Shown: positions 10,938-22,625 of the stretch, one piece after another
Layout of the letters: each line of letters opens with the position of its first letter
Position numbering within the stretch: position 1 is the first letter of the stretch
NCBI GenBank assembly: GCA_951799425.1
Contig: OX637407.1
Coordinates: 441,501 to 505,500, forward strand
Direction of reading: 5' to 3'
From: Ilex aquifolium
Lineage: Eukaryota > Streptophyta > Magnoliopsida > Aquifoliales > Aquifoliaceae
DNA: 64,000 nucleotides
The notes under the pieces: generated by a model
Told to the model about the DNA's origin: nothing
Databases searched by the model: none
Seen by the model: only the letters and a program-made list of their open reading frames with translations
Made by a program: the position numbers and the translations under genes

Positions 10938-13900
10938 CTATAAAAACGTACCTCTATCCTCAAACAAGAAAGGATAATTGGCACGTACGGTGTCCTCGCG
11001 CTCCCATGTCGCCTCCTCCATTCCTCGGTGCTGCCATAACACCTTCACTAGCCGCACGGTCTTGCCTCAAAAAACCTATTCCCGGCTATCCATGATGCGC
11101 ACCGGTCCCTCCTCGAAGGTGCCATCCGCATCAACAGTCAATTCACCCCAATCCACCACATGTGTCGGATCTGGAGTATACTTCCGGAGCATAGAGACAT
11201 GAAATACCGCATGAACACCTGATAGGTTTGGCGGTAACGCCAACCGGTAAGCGACCGTACCAACCCTCTCAAGTATCTCAAAGGGCCCAATGTATCTCGG
11301 CGACAGTTTCCCCCGCTTACCAAACCGGACCACTCATCTTTTAGGCATAACCTTCAAGAAGACATGATCTCCCACCTCAAACTCTAGAGGTCGCCGCTGT
11401 CTATCGGCGTAGCTCTTCTGCCGGCTCTGAGCCGTGAGAAGACGTTTTCGTATCAAGCCCACCTTCTCTGAGGTGTCTCTAACCAAGTCCGGACTCGTAG
11501 CAGGTCTCTCTCCAACCTCTGTCCAACAAACCGGAGATCGACATGGCCTCCCATATAGTGCCTCGTAGGGTGCTATCTGTATGCTCGCCTGATAATTATT
11601 GTTATAGACGAACTCCACCAAGGGTAAATGATCTTCCCAGCTACCCTTGAGATGTAGGACACATGCCCGTAGCATGTCCTCTAATGTCTGAATGGTCCTC
11701 TCAGACTGACCGTCCGTCTGGGGATGGAAAGCAGTGCTCATCATCAGTTGTGTCCCCATGGCTCGTTGAAAACTCTCCCAAAAATGAGACGTAAACCTGG
11801 GATCCCGATCTGATACTATAGACATGGGTACCCCATGCAACCGGACAATCTCCCGTATATATAACCTGCAGAATTCCTCCAGTGTGAAGGTCATCCGCAC
11901 AGCGAAAAAGTGTGCCGACTTCGTAAGCCGGTCCACTACCACCCATACCGCGTCATGTCCCCGCGATGTTCGTGGCAAGTGAGTCACAAAATCCATCGTG
12001 ATATGTTCCCACTTCCACTCAGCTACCTCCAATGGCTGGAGTAACCCTGTTGGTCTCTGGTGTTCAGCCTTCACTTGCTGACACGTAAGACATCTACTAA
12101 CAAAACCGCCAACCTGTCGCTTCATCCCATTCCAATAATACTGGCGACGAAGATCATGATACATCTTCGTGCCCCCTGGATGAACCGCAAAACGGGAGCA
12201 ATGAAACTCCCTAAGGATTTCATCTCTCAAATCCGCCAACTGAGGAACCACAACCCTTCCTCGATACCGAAGACTACCATCCGAGTGAATGGCCCAGCCC
12301 TCGTCACCTGTACCTGCCTGTACACGGTCCCCGATGGACAATAGCTCCGCGTCCTGACTCTGGGACTCAACAACCCTGCTCAGTAGGGAAGGCGTAGCCA
12401 CCAAACTCCCCAAAGTACCCTGAGTCTGTCCCATATAACATAGCCCAAACTGTCCCACAGTCTCAAGCATCTGCCACTCTCGGGAAGCCACACTAGCCAA
12501 GACTCCCCGTGACTTCCGACTGAGTGCGTCAGCTACCACATTTGCCTTACCGGGATGGTAATGCAAAGTGAAGTCATAGTCCTCCAGAAACTCCATCCAC
12601 CTGCGTTGCCTCATATTGAGGTCCCGCTGTGTAAAGATGTACTTCAGACTTTTATGGTCTGAAAACACCTCGAACTGCTCACCGTATAAATAGTGGCGCC
12701 AAGCCTTCAAGGCAAAGACAATGGCTGCCAACTCCATGTCATGTGTGGGGTAACTCTGCTCGTGGTTCTTTAACTGCCGAGAACCATAAGCCACCACTCT
12801 CCCGGACTGCATCAAGACGTATCCAAGTCCATCCTTAGAGGCATCACAATACACTATGTACCTCTGTCCCCTTTCTGGGACTATCAGAATAGGAGCGGAA
12901 GTAAGCCTCATCTTCAACTCCCGGAATGCCTTCTCACATGAATCATTCCACTCAAACTTAACCTCTTTCCGGGTCAACCTCGTCATGGGTGAAGCTAGTC
13001 GAGAGAAGTCCTCAATGAACCTCCTGTAATACCCCGCCAATCCCATGAAACTACGTATCTCGAAGACTGACTTCGGCCTCTCCCAATTCATGACTGCCTC
13101 AACCTTCTCCGGGTCTACGGATACACCCGAAGCCGACACCACATGTCCCAAAAATTTCACCTCAGTAAGTCAAAATTCACACTTGCTGAACTTGGCATAC
13201 AACTGATGGTCTCTCAAGGTCTGGAGAACAATTCTCAAGTGACCCTCATGCTCCTCCTCAGACTTGGAGTAGATTAAGATGTCGTCAACAAAAACCACGA
13301 CGAACTGATCAAGGTAGGGTTGGAACACCCTATGCATGAGATCCATGAATGCCGCTGGGGCGTTCGTCAATCCGAATGGCATCACTGTGAACTCGAAGTG
13401 CCCATACAGCGTCCGAAACGCCGTCTTAGGGATATCTGCATCCCTAACTCTCAACTGATGGTAACCGGTGCGGAGATCTATCTTGGAGTAGACCCGCGCC
13501 CCTTTCAGCTGATCAAACAAGTCGTCAATCCTCGGCAAAGGGTACCTATTCTTGATAGTAACCCTATTCAACTGCCGATAATCTATGCATAGTCGAAGGG
13601 TTTTGTCCTTCTTCTTTGCAAATAACACCGGAGCGCCCCAAGGTGAGGTACTCGGTCTAATGAACCCCCTGTCCAACAACTCCTGCAATTGGACCTTGAG
13701 TTCTTGCAACTCAGCAGACGCCATCCTATGTGGAGTCATAGAAATGGGCGATGTACCGGGATGCAACTCTATAGCGAAGTCCACATCCCTATGTGGAGGT
13801 AATCCCGGTAGTTCGTCCGGAAAAACATCCTCATAATCACTCATAACCCGAGGTAGACCCAACTCATGTCTCACCTCGTCCTCCAGGGTAAGGCTTGCTA

Positions 13901-14071
13901 GCCAACCCATCAACTGTCCGTGCCATCTAGAGTCGTACACGGCTTGAGGAAAAGCATCGTGCTTATCCCCTTGAAACATGAAACAAACCCCATCCGGTGT
14001 GTAAGCAGTGACCCGCTTCCGGTCACAATCAATGACGACTCGGTGTGCCGCCAACCAATCCATTCCCAAGT
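10938..14071 (-). pseudogene. Element A pol: protease C-terminus, RT, RNase H, integrase, chromodomain tail
   Basis: Continues gag-protease after a 1-nt frameshift near 14071. RT is clear: [36 protein letters not shown] and the catalytic FVDD near 13270. RNase H has [10 protein letters not shown] and DHKSLKYIF. Integrase has the HHCC zinc region ([10 protein letters not shown]...CLTCQ), then the D,D35E core ([28 protein letters not shown]). A GPFEIL...HVSMLRKY module and a WQHRG..EEATWE chromodomain-like tail follow. In-frame stops lie at 13170-13172 (Trp to TGA), 11334-11336, 11076-11078 and one shortly after. All enzyme motifs survive, but no full polyprotein can be made. Confidence 0.9.
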
Positions 14072-15559
14072 TACATCGAACTCCGACATGTCCATGACCC
14101 GAAGGTCCACAGTGAGTAGAATTCCTGAGATCTCTAGCTCACAACCTCGACATATCTGATCAACTCTCACCCTAGCTCCCAGGGGAGAACTCACATGCAA
14201 TGGTTCTTCTAAGGTCTCAACCTCTAAACCCAAATCTTTCACACAAGATGCAGAAATAAATGAATGTGATGCACCAGAGTCAAATAATACTCTTGCCCAT
14301 AAACGAGAGAGTAGAAATGTACCCTGTATCACCGACTGATCTGCCGGCTCGGTCTGTGGCATAATGGCGTAGACACGCCCCTGGGTCCCTGAAGTCCCGG
14401 GCTGTGAACCCTGGCCTCGCCCTCTACCCATGCCCTGGCCCATCTGGCCTGCTTGCGGAGTTCCCGCTCGAAAAGTAGTAGGTGCTGGTGCAGCACCCTG
14501 AGACTGGTACTGGCTCCTTTGACCCATGGTGGGGTAAGGAGGAACAAACTGTGCCTGCGACTGTCCCACAGAAGACTGGGATTGGGATGTCCTATAGCTC
14601 TGGGATCCCTGCCGTTGAGGACACTCCTTCCTCATGTGACCCCGCTGGTGACAAAAATAGCAAGTCTTCTGGCCCGTCTGGAAGGCGGTCCTGAAGTTTC
14701 CCCCGTCTTGGGAGAATCTACCCTGGCCTTGGCCTTGATAGCCGCGGCTCTGCCCTTGAGATCCTTGCGGAACAGAAGTCCTTTGCCTCTTTCCCGCACC
14801 AGAAGAAGAGGATTGACCCTCCTTCTTTTTGTCCTTGATACCCGCTTCCCGGATGTTACGCGCGTCCTCCACCTCTCTCTCGATAGCCATTGCAGTCTTG
14901 ACCATCGAATCAAGGTCTTGCAGGAGAAGTCCCACAATCTTGCCTCGAATGGACAACTTCAGTCCATCCTCGAACTTACGTACCTTGGCCATGTCTGAGG
15001 CCACATAATCATCAGCAAAACGGGCCAACTCCGTGAATTTGGCCACGTATTCTAGCACACTCATAGTTCCCTGCTTCAATTCTAGGAACTCCTTGGCCTT
15101 AGCATGTCGAGCAGCTGCTGGGAAATACTTTCCCATATAGAGCTCTCGGAACTCTGCCCAAGTCATGGCCTCCAAATTTCTGGAGTCCTTCACCCAATCC
15201 CACCATAGCTGGGACTCTCCATCCAGCTGAAAAGTCGCCAGAGTTATCTTGGTGGCATCGAAAGTGATTTCCATAGCCCTCAAGATCTTCTCCACTTGCC
15301 GAATCCAACGGTCAGCTACCATTGGATCCGCCCCTCCCAGAAAAACCGGAGGATGATGGGCTTTGAACCTCTGGAGGTTACTCGAGCCTCCGTGTCCCAT
15401 ATTTGCACCAGTCTGTGCAATAGTAGCGGCTGTAGCACTAGCCTGTGCAATAGTAGCCGCCGCCTCACCAAAAGCCTCTGCAAAGGCTTGGTGATCAAAG
15501 GCCGGAGGTGGTTGGTTGTTCCACCAGCCGCCTCGGCGTCCTCGCCCTCTATATGCCAT
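14072..15559 (-). CDS. Element A gag and start of protease
   Basis: ATG at 15559, about 330 nt inside the PBS. About 496 codons are in frame before the shift. The N-terminus is Arg/Gly-rich, followed by a retrotransposon gag core with [11 protein letters not shown] (residues about 82-92) and LWWDWV plus [15 protein letters not shown]-type helices (about 118-160). A Ser/Gln-rich linker leads to the zinc knuckle [14 protein letters not shown] (CX2CX4HX4C, about 300-313). Protease then begins, with the aspartic site [10 protein letters not shown] at about 425-434. The product would form virus-like particles and package element RNA in the cytoplasm. The frame is intact up to a 1-nt deletion near 14071 relative to element J, after which an unrelated tail of about 50 residues follows. 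Confidence 0.9.
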
Positions 15560-15890
15560 CTACATAAGTCAAATAGAAATATAGTTTTACAAGGCATCCC
15601 TAAAATAGGAATCAATACTAAAACATCAAGAGCTTTCTCATTGTCTCACTAGGGAAGCATATGCCTCTCATTAGTAGGCATTTATACCATGAACCCTCCC
15701 GTTCATCTGTTTTCCCCACTCCCAAGGTTATGTTTTCTAACCTGGTGCGTTCATTCACATATACATTCTACAATGCATATAATCCACATAGCATATAGCA
15801 AGTAGCATTTAAACACATAAGATGAAATGCACAATGCATGTAATGGTCTAGACCCATGCTCATCAAGCCCTAGGTAATTCGTATACCTAT

Positions 15891-15902
15891 GCTCTGAAAC
15901 CA
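15891..15902 (-). other. Primer binding site of element A (tRNA-iMet)
   Basis: TGGTTTCAGAGC on the minus strand, 3 bp inside the 5' LTR. It differs at one base from the TGGTATCAGAGC complementary to the initiator methionine tRNA 3' end. Confidence 0.85.
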
Positions 15903-16180
15903 AGCTGTGACGCCCCAAAATCCGGGGGTCCGTTGATCACCCATCAACCCGCGGAATTACCCGTGGATGTCATTCAAACCAACACCACGACTATAGCATC
16001 CCCTTAGCTGGGATCATAACTCACAAATGTAAACTGGATTCACTTATTTGTTGCGTTCAACCAAGATCCAACATGTCAGGATTTATACTCCATTATAGTC
16101 CATTTATATCATTGGAGGGAAGGAAAACATAGATTGAAAATAGGGCAAAGCAGTTTAAAAATCTGAAATTTTCTGAAAGT

Positions 16181-16363
16181 GTACCGGTACAGTGTACCCG
16201 GTACTGCGTATCGGTACGGTTAACTCACTGGAAAGTGCGTACTGGTACACAGTACCGGTACCCTACCGTACCGGTACACAATACCGGTACAGTTAACCTA
16301 TTGAAAATGGCGTACCGGTACACCGTACCGGTACCATACCGTACCGGTACACAGTACCGGTAC
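16181..16363. repeat. GTACCGGTAC palindrome cluster in LTR A (right)
   Basis: Same array as 8721-8889 with small differences: a GTACCCGGTAC variant, one unit mutated to GTATCGGTAC-like, and one extra palindrome in the last group. The array changes in unit content even between the two LTRs of one element. Confidence 0.88.
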
Positions 16364-17930
16364 TGTCTGCCCAGTAATGTCTTTTTCAACTGTTTCTCGT
16401 TTTTAATCCATTCCAAACCTCCCAAAACTCATCCAACACATGTTTAATGAGATTTTCTATAAAAGACATAACTTATACAAGTTTCATTACAACTAATTCC
16501 ATAATTTACACATCAAAATGGAATTTTGATAAAAGCTTTACAAAACTCAAAATAACTCCTTTACAAAAACTCAACTAAGGCCACAAGTCGGCCCCCTTCA
16601 TGCTTGATGCTCTCCAAGTGAGCCATCCACCGGTGCAAGTCCCACACCTGAAATATTTCCCGTATAGGGTGAGCCAACGCCCAGTAGAGTAGATCCTACA
16701 AAGGCTACTCCCCCCCTAGATGCTCATGCTCATGCAACATTTAAACAATCAATCCTTACAAGGATATGCAACAATACTATGCCATGAAATGAGATGTCAC
16801 TCACTCATGCATTTCAACCCGAGTCCTCACCGACTCCTACTACACGATGCAATTCCAAAGTGTTTCATTTCATCATTTATGTTTACATCAAATGACGTTT
16901 TCAAAACTAGGGTCTTTCTTGGGATTGGACATTTCTTGGACTTATACCAAGGGTCTTCCATACCTGTACACTTTATGGACTCTTACACCAATGGAGTGCA
17001 CTTCCCAAATCACCGGGCCTTGCACCCGAGAGGTCGTCATGCCTCTTCTTGCTAATCCCAACCCAATTTATCATGCAGCCAATCGGCTTAGTTTGGTCAT
17101 CAACCAAACTTTTCCCAAGCCATACCGTCAATCACCAAGTGTGGTGTTGACATCAACATGCACACACCAATGTAATGAAATGCTTCCGTGCACAAACAAT
17201 GCTATGTCCCATTGCATACAACATGATGTTCAATATGTCAAGAACAACACATGCACAAATTCAACATGCACATCCAATTACAAATCATATCATAAGCATA
17301 TGATTCCACAAGTTAAAACTTAAGCATGCTATTTCATTTCAATGAAAACAACCATATAAATCAAGCAAGACATTTTATCAAACACCTTCAAGGCACAACT
17401 TATAAATCACAAAGCATGCCTCAAATTTTCTCCGGTTACAAGAACAATCACATGTAACTTTCATATACCAAAATCAAGCTAGTATTTGATTTAGTTCGTT
17501 TCTAGACTTGTTTCCTCATTTCCACATCTATATATATATAACATGGGTCCACATATACATATATCAATCCCTTAGACTATCAACGTCTAAGGACAAGAAT
17601 AATCCAAGGTAGGAAGAATCCTACCTCTTGAAGCGTAAATCACCTGAAGGAAGCTTCATGGACACTTTCCAAGCCCAATACTAGATTTTCCCCAAATCTC
17701 CTCTTTTGGATCTTCGGTGAAATCCCTTGTTCTTGGTGTGGTTGTGTAGCCCTCGTCGAGAGGATCGACTTTAACTCTTGGCTCGACGGATTCCGAGCGA
17801 CGGAACTCCGGGAATCGACGGAAGAAGATTGGATTTTCTCTCTTTTCTCTCCCTCTTTCTCCCACACGTTGAACCAGCAGAATATTGAAGAAATTCTGCT
17901 TAAAATGCAGATATTTGCTCATATTTATAG

Positions 17931-17940
17931 TTCTAATACT
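17931..17940 (-). promoter_or_regulatory. TATA box of element A 5' LTR
   Basis: CTATAAATAT on the minus strand. As the 5' LTR copy it would drive genomic RNA synthesis leftwards through the 2-kb leader into gag-pol. Confidence 0.6.
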
Positions 17941-18321
17941 CGGCCCACGTCGCGCCACGTGTCCCTCGCTTAATCGGGTCCGATTTCGTCTCGAAACAAT
18001 CTATTTGATCCCGGTTTAAGTTCAAATTAATTTTATTTGAACTTTAATTCAATTTTAAGGAAATTTTATAAAATTTATTTATGGGGACGTTCGTGAGATC
18101 ATTCGCCACGCAGTCGCCTCGAACGACGTGCAAAATTCTGACTATCTCAGAATTCAACGAAATTTGACAAGGTGGCTAGAATTCGCGATACGAATCCAAC
18201 GGCGAACTCCGTTTCCTCATCCAAGGTCTAGAGTATGAGTATTTTCAATACGCATTGTAGTGGCAAATTACTATTTTGCCCTTTCCAAAAAAAGTTCAAA
18301 TTTCTCGAGTTTTACACCCAT

Positions 18322-20015
18322 TGAATGGGTGTTTTATAAACAAAATCTTGTGTCTTTGTTGGGCAACAGATTTTGGTATCACAACCGCCGGTTCCGTACA
18401 CCATCACACTTTTTCGGAATTTCACATCAGGAGAGTGTATGAACCAAGTAGCCGGATTTTGCACCCGAGGGAGAGTCTAGCCCTTCTTGCTACCCGACAC
18501 AAGTTTTCCATGCATGCAACCGTGCGACTCAGTAGGATCTTCAACCCAACTTTCCCGAGCCCACCATCAACCACCAAGTATGGTGTTTGATTAAACCATA
18601 CACCCACACTCATGTACAAAGCCATGAATGTGATGCCTCCATACATATGCAATGTAATGAACCATTGCACTACCACGTCATGCTCCATATGTAATGAGTG
18701 TCATATGAGCAAACTTAACCACTTACCATGTCCCATATGTAATGAATGTCATGGATCAATTTAACCATACATTTCAACATGTATCATGGACAATTATATC
18801 ATATGCATATAATCTCCAAAAAAATTCATCACAATGTCAATATATTAATACGCATATATCAAATTTCATACTTAACACAATCACAAGCATGCTATTTCAT
18901 AATTATGTCAATAACACACTTTATTACAAAGGCACATATAAGCACATAACAGCCTCCATAACAGCCCACATAACAGCCCAAAACAGCCCACATAACAACC
19001 CACATAATAGCCCCAAAACAGCCACATAACAACCCACAAAACAACCCCAAAACAGTCCATATACAGCCCACAAAACAACCCATATAACAGCCCATAAAAC
19101 AGCCCCAAAACAGTCCATATACAACCCATATAATAGCCCATATACAGTGCATAAAACAGCCCCAAAATAGTCCATATAATAGCCCATATACAGTGCATAA
19201 AACAGCCCCAAAATAGTCCATATAATAGTCCACAAAACAGCCCATATAACAGCCCATAAAACAGTCCACACTTCCTATGGACACCATAAGATGAAAATAA
19301 ACCAAAGTATGAGGGAACCCTACCTCTTGACGCGTAAAACGAAAGGTAGAACCGTCAAGAACACCAACCACGACCCCAACTCTTTATTTCCCTGAAATCT
19401 TCCTTTTGGATATTCGGTGAAATTCCTTGTTTTTGGTGTGGTTGCGTAGCCCTCGTCGATGTGATCGACTTTAGTTCTTGGCTTGACGGATTCCGACTGA
19501 CGGAACTCCTTGAATCGTCGAAAGAAAATTTGAAATCTCACTTTCTCTCATCTCTTCCTCTCCAACGTGAGAAACCAGAAACCCAGTAGAAATCTCTGCA
19601 AAAATTAGATATTTTGCCCTATTTATAATTTTAAAGACTTGGCTCACGTCGCGCCACGTGTCCCCCACTTGTTCGGGTCCGTTTTCGCCCCGAAACGATT
19701 AATTTCGTCCCGGTTTAAGTTCAAATTATTTTATATGAACTTTATTTAAATTATTTTCCACTTTCAAATTTTTCTTAAAAATTTCGTTTTTGCGGGTCAC
19801 CAGACACCCGTCGCCTCGAAAAACGCGAAAAATTCGACTATCTCAGAATCCGACGAAATTTACCTGGGTAACTAGATTTCGCGAGACAAATCCAACGGTG
19901 AGGTCCGTTTCGTCATCCGAGATCTAGAAAATTTCAGGTTTGTAACTCGTACCGTAGTGGCAATTTACCGTTTTGCCATTTTTCAGAAAAAGGGCGAATT
20001 TACCCGGGTTTTACA
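18322..20015 (-). mobile_element. Solo LTR C, right segment
   Basis: Continuation of C after element A and its CCCAT duplication. It contains conserved Tekay-LTR text (CACCCGAGGGAGAGTCTAGCCCTTCTTGCTAC-like), a CAGCCC minisatellite (18946-19275) and a TATTTATAA box (minus strand) near 19620. It ends ...CCCGGGTTTTACA at 20015. CGTTG at 20016-20020 repeats the left flank exactly, giving a 5-bp TSD for C. Confidence 0.8.
18946..19275. repeat. CAGCCCAYATAA minisatellite in solo LTR C
   Basis: Irregular tandem units built from ACAGCCCATATA, ACAGCCCCAAA and ACAGTCCATAT, roughly 12 bp each and combined into longer 36-48 bp blocks. Antisense ORFs here (Trp/Gly/Cys-rich) are translations of the repeat. 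Confidence 0.8.
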
Positions 20016-20020
20016 CGTTG

Positions 20021-20602
20021 ATTCTCAATAATCTCCTTCACACACAATATATAGCATTATACAACTCAACCATAACATAACCTTCCATAATTATGTTTAA
20101 CCATATCTCCACTATTGTTATTTCTCATTCCTTTACTCAAACTTTAAGAATTTACCTTGTCACACATGTAGACTACCATACATAAAATAAAAATAAAAAA
20201 TAAAAAATACTTAAAATCAAGATAATCATATGTTCATTCTTAAACAAACATATCAATTGTTTGGTGGAAACTATAACACTATAGTTTATCCATCACAAAC
20301 CAATAACCCACATAGTCATACATTAGTAATGTCTAAGCATACTCTACTAACTACCACTTTACTCAACTGTAGTAAGGGCATGCAAACCCTTCATCCTCGT
20401 CCAAACCTTAATCATTTGGAAGTTTCATAATTCATTATGCTATAACACTGCAATTTAGTATAGATAAACATTAACACACACCACATTACTTAGTACACAC
20501 AACCCATCCTATCCAAAACAACACACACCTCTAACGGTCCACTACAATAGGTAGACTCAACAAGTCTACAAAACCTATCAAACACTAGTTCTTATACTAA
20601 AA
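20021..20602 (-). mobile_element. Element B internal region, 5' end
   Basis: AT-rich, non-coding continuation of 4229-7561 on the other side of solo LTR C. It ends in a degenerate primer site at 20588-20599 (minus strand TAGTATAAGAAC, 9 of 12 matches to the tRNA-iMet PBS, the mismatches mostly C/G to A/T changes) just before LTR B. Confidence 0.55.
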
Positions 20603-22620
20603 TGTCACACCCCAATCTAGAGATAGAAAAATGCGTTTAAATTCGGTAGAGTAGGCCCACTCCTTGACTCACACATGTGTCGTGTACAATAGTTGGTTAC
20701 AAAACAATAATTTGAACTATCTTGACACGACAAAATAAATTTTATTCACTCATTATCCTGACATTATCATGTCCATAAACTAGTATTCTTAAACTATAGT
20801 TTAATACAATGCTTAAATTTTTCCAGGTTTACAAGCCTCATCAATTGTACAAATTGATCCCACAAGACACGGAAACCCGATTTCCAATTTCATCATCTAG
20901 ACTCAGCATTGAACATTTATTCATCTCTGTTTACCTGAAAATATAAACTAGGGGGGGTGAGCACACATACTCAGTGAGTGTATAAAATTAATTTACAGAT
21001 CACGAAAATAATAAGTGACACATACTTCAATATCCATCTTAACAAAATAACTGTACAGATTTATAAACCAATACAAATAGGTTCTCATAATTCTCCAACA
21101 GTCATCTCATGCCACATAAATCCATCATAGCATTCAATAGAAATATAGCAATTCTGCCACTTAGGCTATATTAGCCACACATGCAACACTTGCCACATAG
21201 GCAATATTTATCATAGACAACATCCGCCACACAGGTCATATATTTGCCTCTAAGGCTATATTTGCCCATATGCCACTTTTTTTAATCACAACACCAGACA
21301 TAATATCGTGTTGTTATCATCAAACAACAACATATACAGTTATCTATTAATCACAAGTATATTAGCCTTTAATGCTATCTCAACTAGTAAGATTATATGA
21401 TATAATCATATTGTATTCACAACACTCTTTACTTGTATATCATACATCAATAAGATCATTCATTCTCTTGCTATTATCAATAATATGATATAGCTAATCT
21501 ATAGTACCAATCGTAGGTAACAATTTACAACATCTCATATTCTATTGCATTTCAAATGTATTCATACAATTCCCAAGCACACACAGAAAATGCACCCACA
21601 TGTGTAATTTTAGGTGCATCTGAAACTGACGTTGTCGTCTCAATACCTAACATACATTGTCACAAGTCACATAAATATTGTTCTCAACATATTGTTATGC
21701 TACACATGTATAAAGGATTAATCAAGTTTAACCTGATGCCTTCCCAATATCCCCCTTCATTTAGTATAATGTATCCAACCCTTAGATTTGATGACGTGTT
21801 TGTAAGTAAATAAAATTGATTTAAACCCATTAAAGTGTTTAAAGAAGGTTTGAGGTTGAATGGACAAGAAGTTACAGATGTTACGGCAAAACGGTGAAAA
21901 TTTCATGTTTCTACCTGTAGGATCAAATGTCTTTTCTAGTAGTAGGACAACACTTCCTACCAGTAGAAGTCTGGCAGAATGTCGTTCTACCAGTAAAACA
22001 CCATTTCTTACCGGTATAAGTCTGGCAAAAACTATTATTTGTCCCATCTTTTTTCCAAATCTTTCTCTCTCTATCCCAAAACTTCTAATACACATACCAA
22101 CAACTATAATTCCCAAACACAAGATTTTTCATTACTTACCCAACATGCATAACCCATAAACCAAAACCAAAATCAAAACCATACCCATAGCCAAGATTTT
22201 CAAACACCAAAAACCAATCCTTTTCTTATGCTTTAAAACAAAAAAATACAAAGAATTATTAACAGAATTCCTTATCAAGAAGAGTTACTCTCTTCCAATT
22301 CTTCAAAAAATTCTATTTGAAATCAAATAAACTAAGAATATTGATTCGTCCCACGTTGCTTTCGAACCGAAAGACCGAATATCCTTCGCCAGATTATTTT
22401 CCCTTCTGCCTAACTTTTCTATCTCTTTCACTCGGTCTATCCCTCTCTCTGATACTCTCATAAAACCCACACACACATATATACGTATGAAAGTATATCA
22501 TAGTGGGTAAGAAGGTGGCTGAGGAAGAGACGGTTCGCCCCTTTTCCCCCTATATACACTCTAGCCCCCTTTTATTTTGGTTGCTCACATATACACCCCA
22601 TGACTTTAATCACTTAATGA
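20603..22620 (-). mobile_element. Element B 5' LTR, main part
   Basis: Begins TGTCACACCCC and continues to 22620, where solo LTR D was inserted. The rest resumes at 29746. It contains degenerate GCCACTTAGGC units near 21150-21290, CTACCAGTAG/TACCGGTA-type motifs at 21911-22020 and a TATATA box (minus) at 22550-22556. The last part (22505-22620) matches 3905-4040. Confidence 0.7.
21911..22020. repeat. CTACCNGTAG motif cluster in LTR B
   Basis: Five imperfect copies of CTACC(T/A/G)GTAG: CTACCTGTAG, CTAGTAGTAG, CTACCAGTAG, CTACCAGTAA and TTACCGGTAT. Related to the intact CTACCGGTAG repeats of LTR G. Confidence 0.7.
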
Positions 22621-22625
22621 TTTAC

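Larger units (their letters stand above)
8446..18316 (-). mobile_element. Element A, complete Ty3/gypsy Tekay-type retrotransposon
   Basis: Complete 9871-bp element on the minus strand with LTRs at 8446-10844 and 15906-18316, PBS at 15891-15902, gag-pol at 10938-15559 and PPT at 10845-10857. CCCAT at 8441-8445 and 18317-18321 is the target-site duplication. Its target was solo LTR C. Chromodomain-like tail, domain order PR-RT-RH-IN, tRNA-iMet primer and very long LTRs place it with Tekay/Del chromoviruses. The two LTRs agree over nearly their whole length with scattered differences, so the insertion is recent relative to its surroundings. The coding region carries several stops and one frameshift, so it is non-autonomous today. 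Confidence 0.93.
15906..18316 (-). repeat. Element A 5' LTR
   Basis: TGTGACGCCCC...GAGTTTTACA on the plus strand, 2411 bp and nearly collinear with 8446-10844. It has a GTACCGGTAC cluster at 16181-16363 and a TATA box (minus) at 17931-17940. Followed by CCCAT (18317-18321), the TSD shared with 8441-8445. Confidence 0.9.

Noticed and set aside
10938-15559. Plant pararetrovirus (caulimovirid) origin of the RT-bearing regions
   Set aside because: Long LTRs, PBS, PPT, TSDs, integrase and chromodomain tail identify Ty3/gypsy retrotransposons; no movement or coat-protein motifs are seen.
18892-19371. 159-codon Trp/Cys/Gly-rich ORF that looks like a small membrane protein
   Set aside because: It follows the CAGCCC minisatellite unit by unit, and three frames give similar products, as expected from a repeat.
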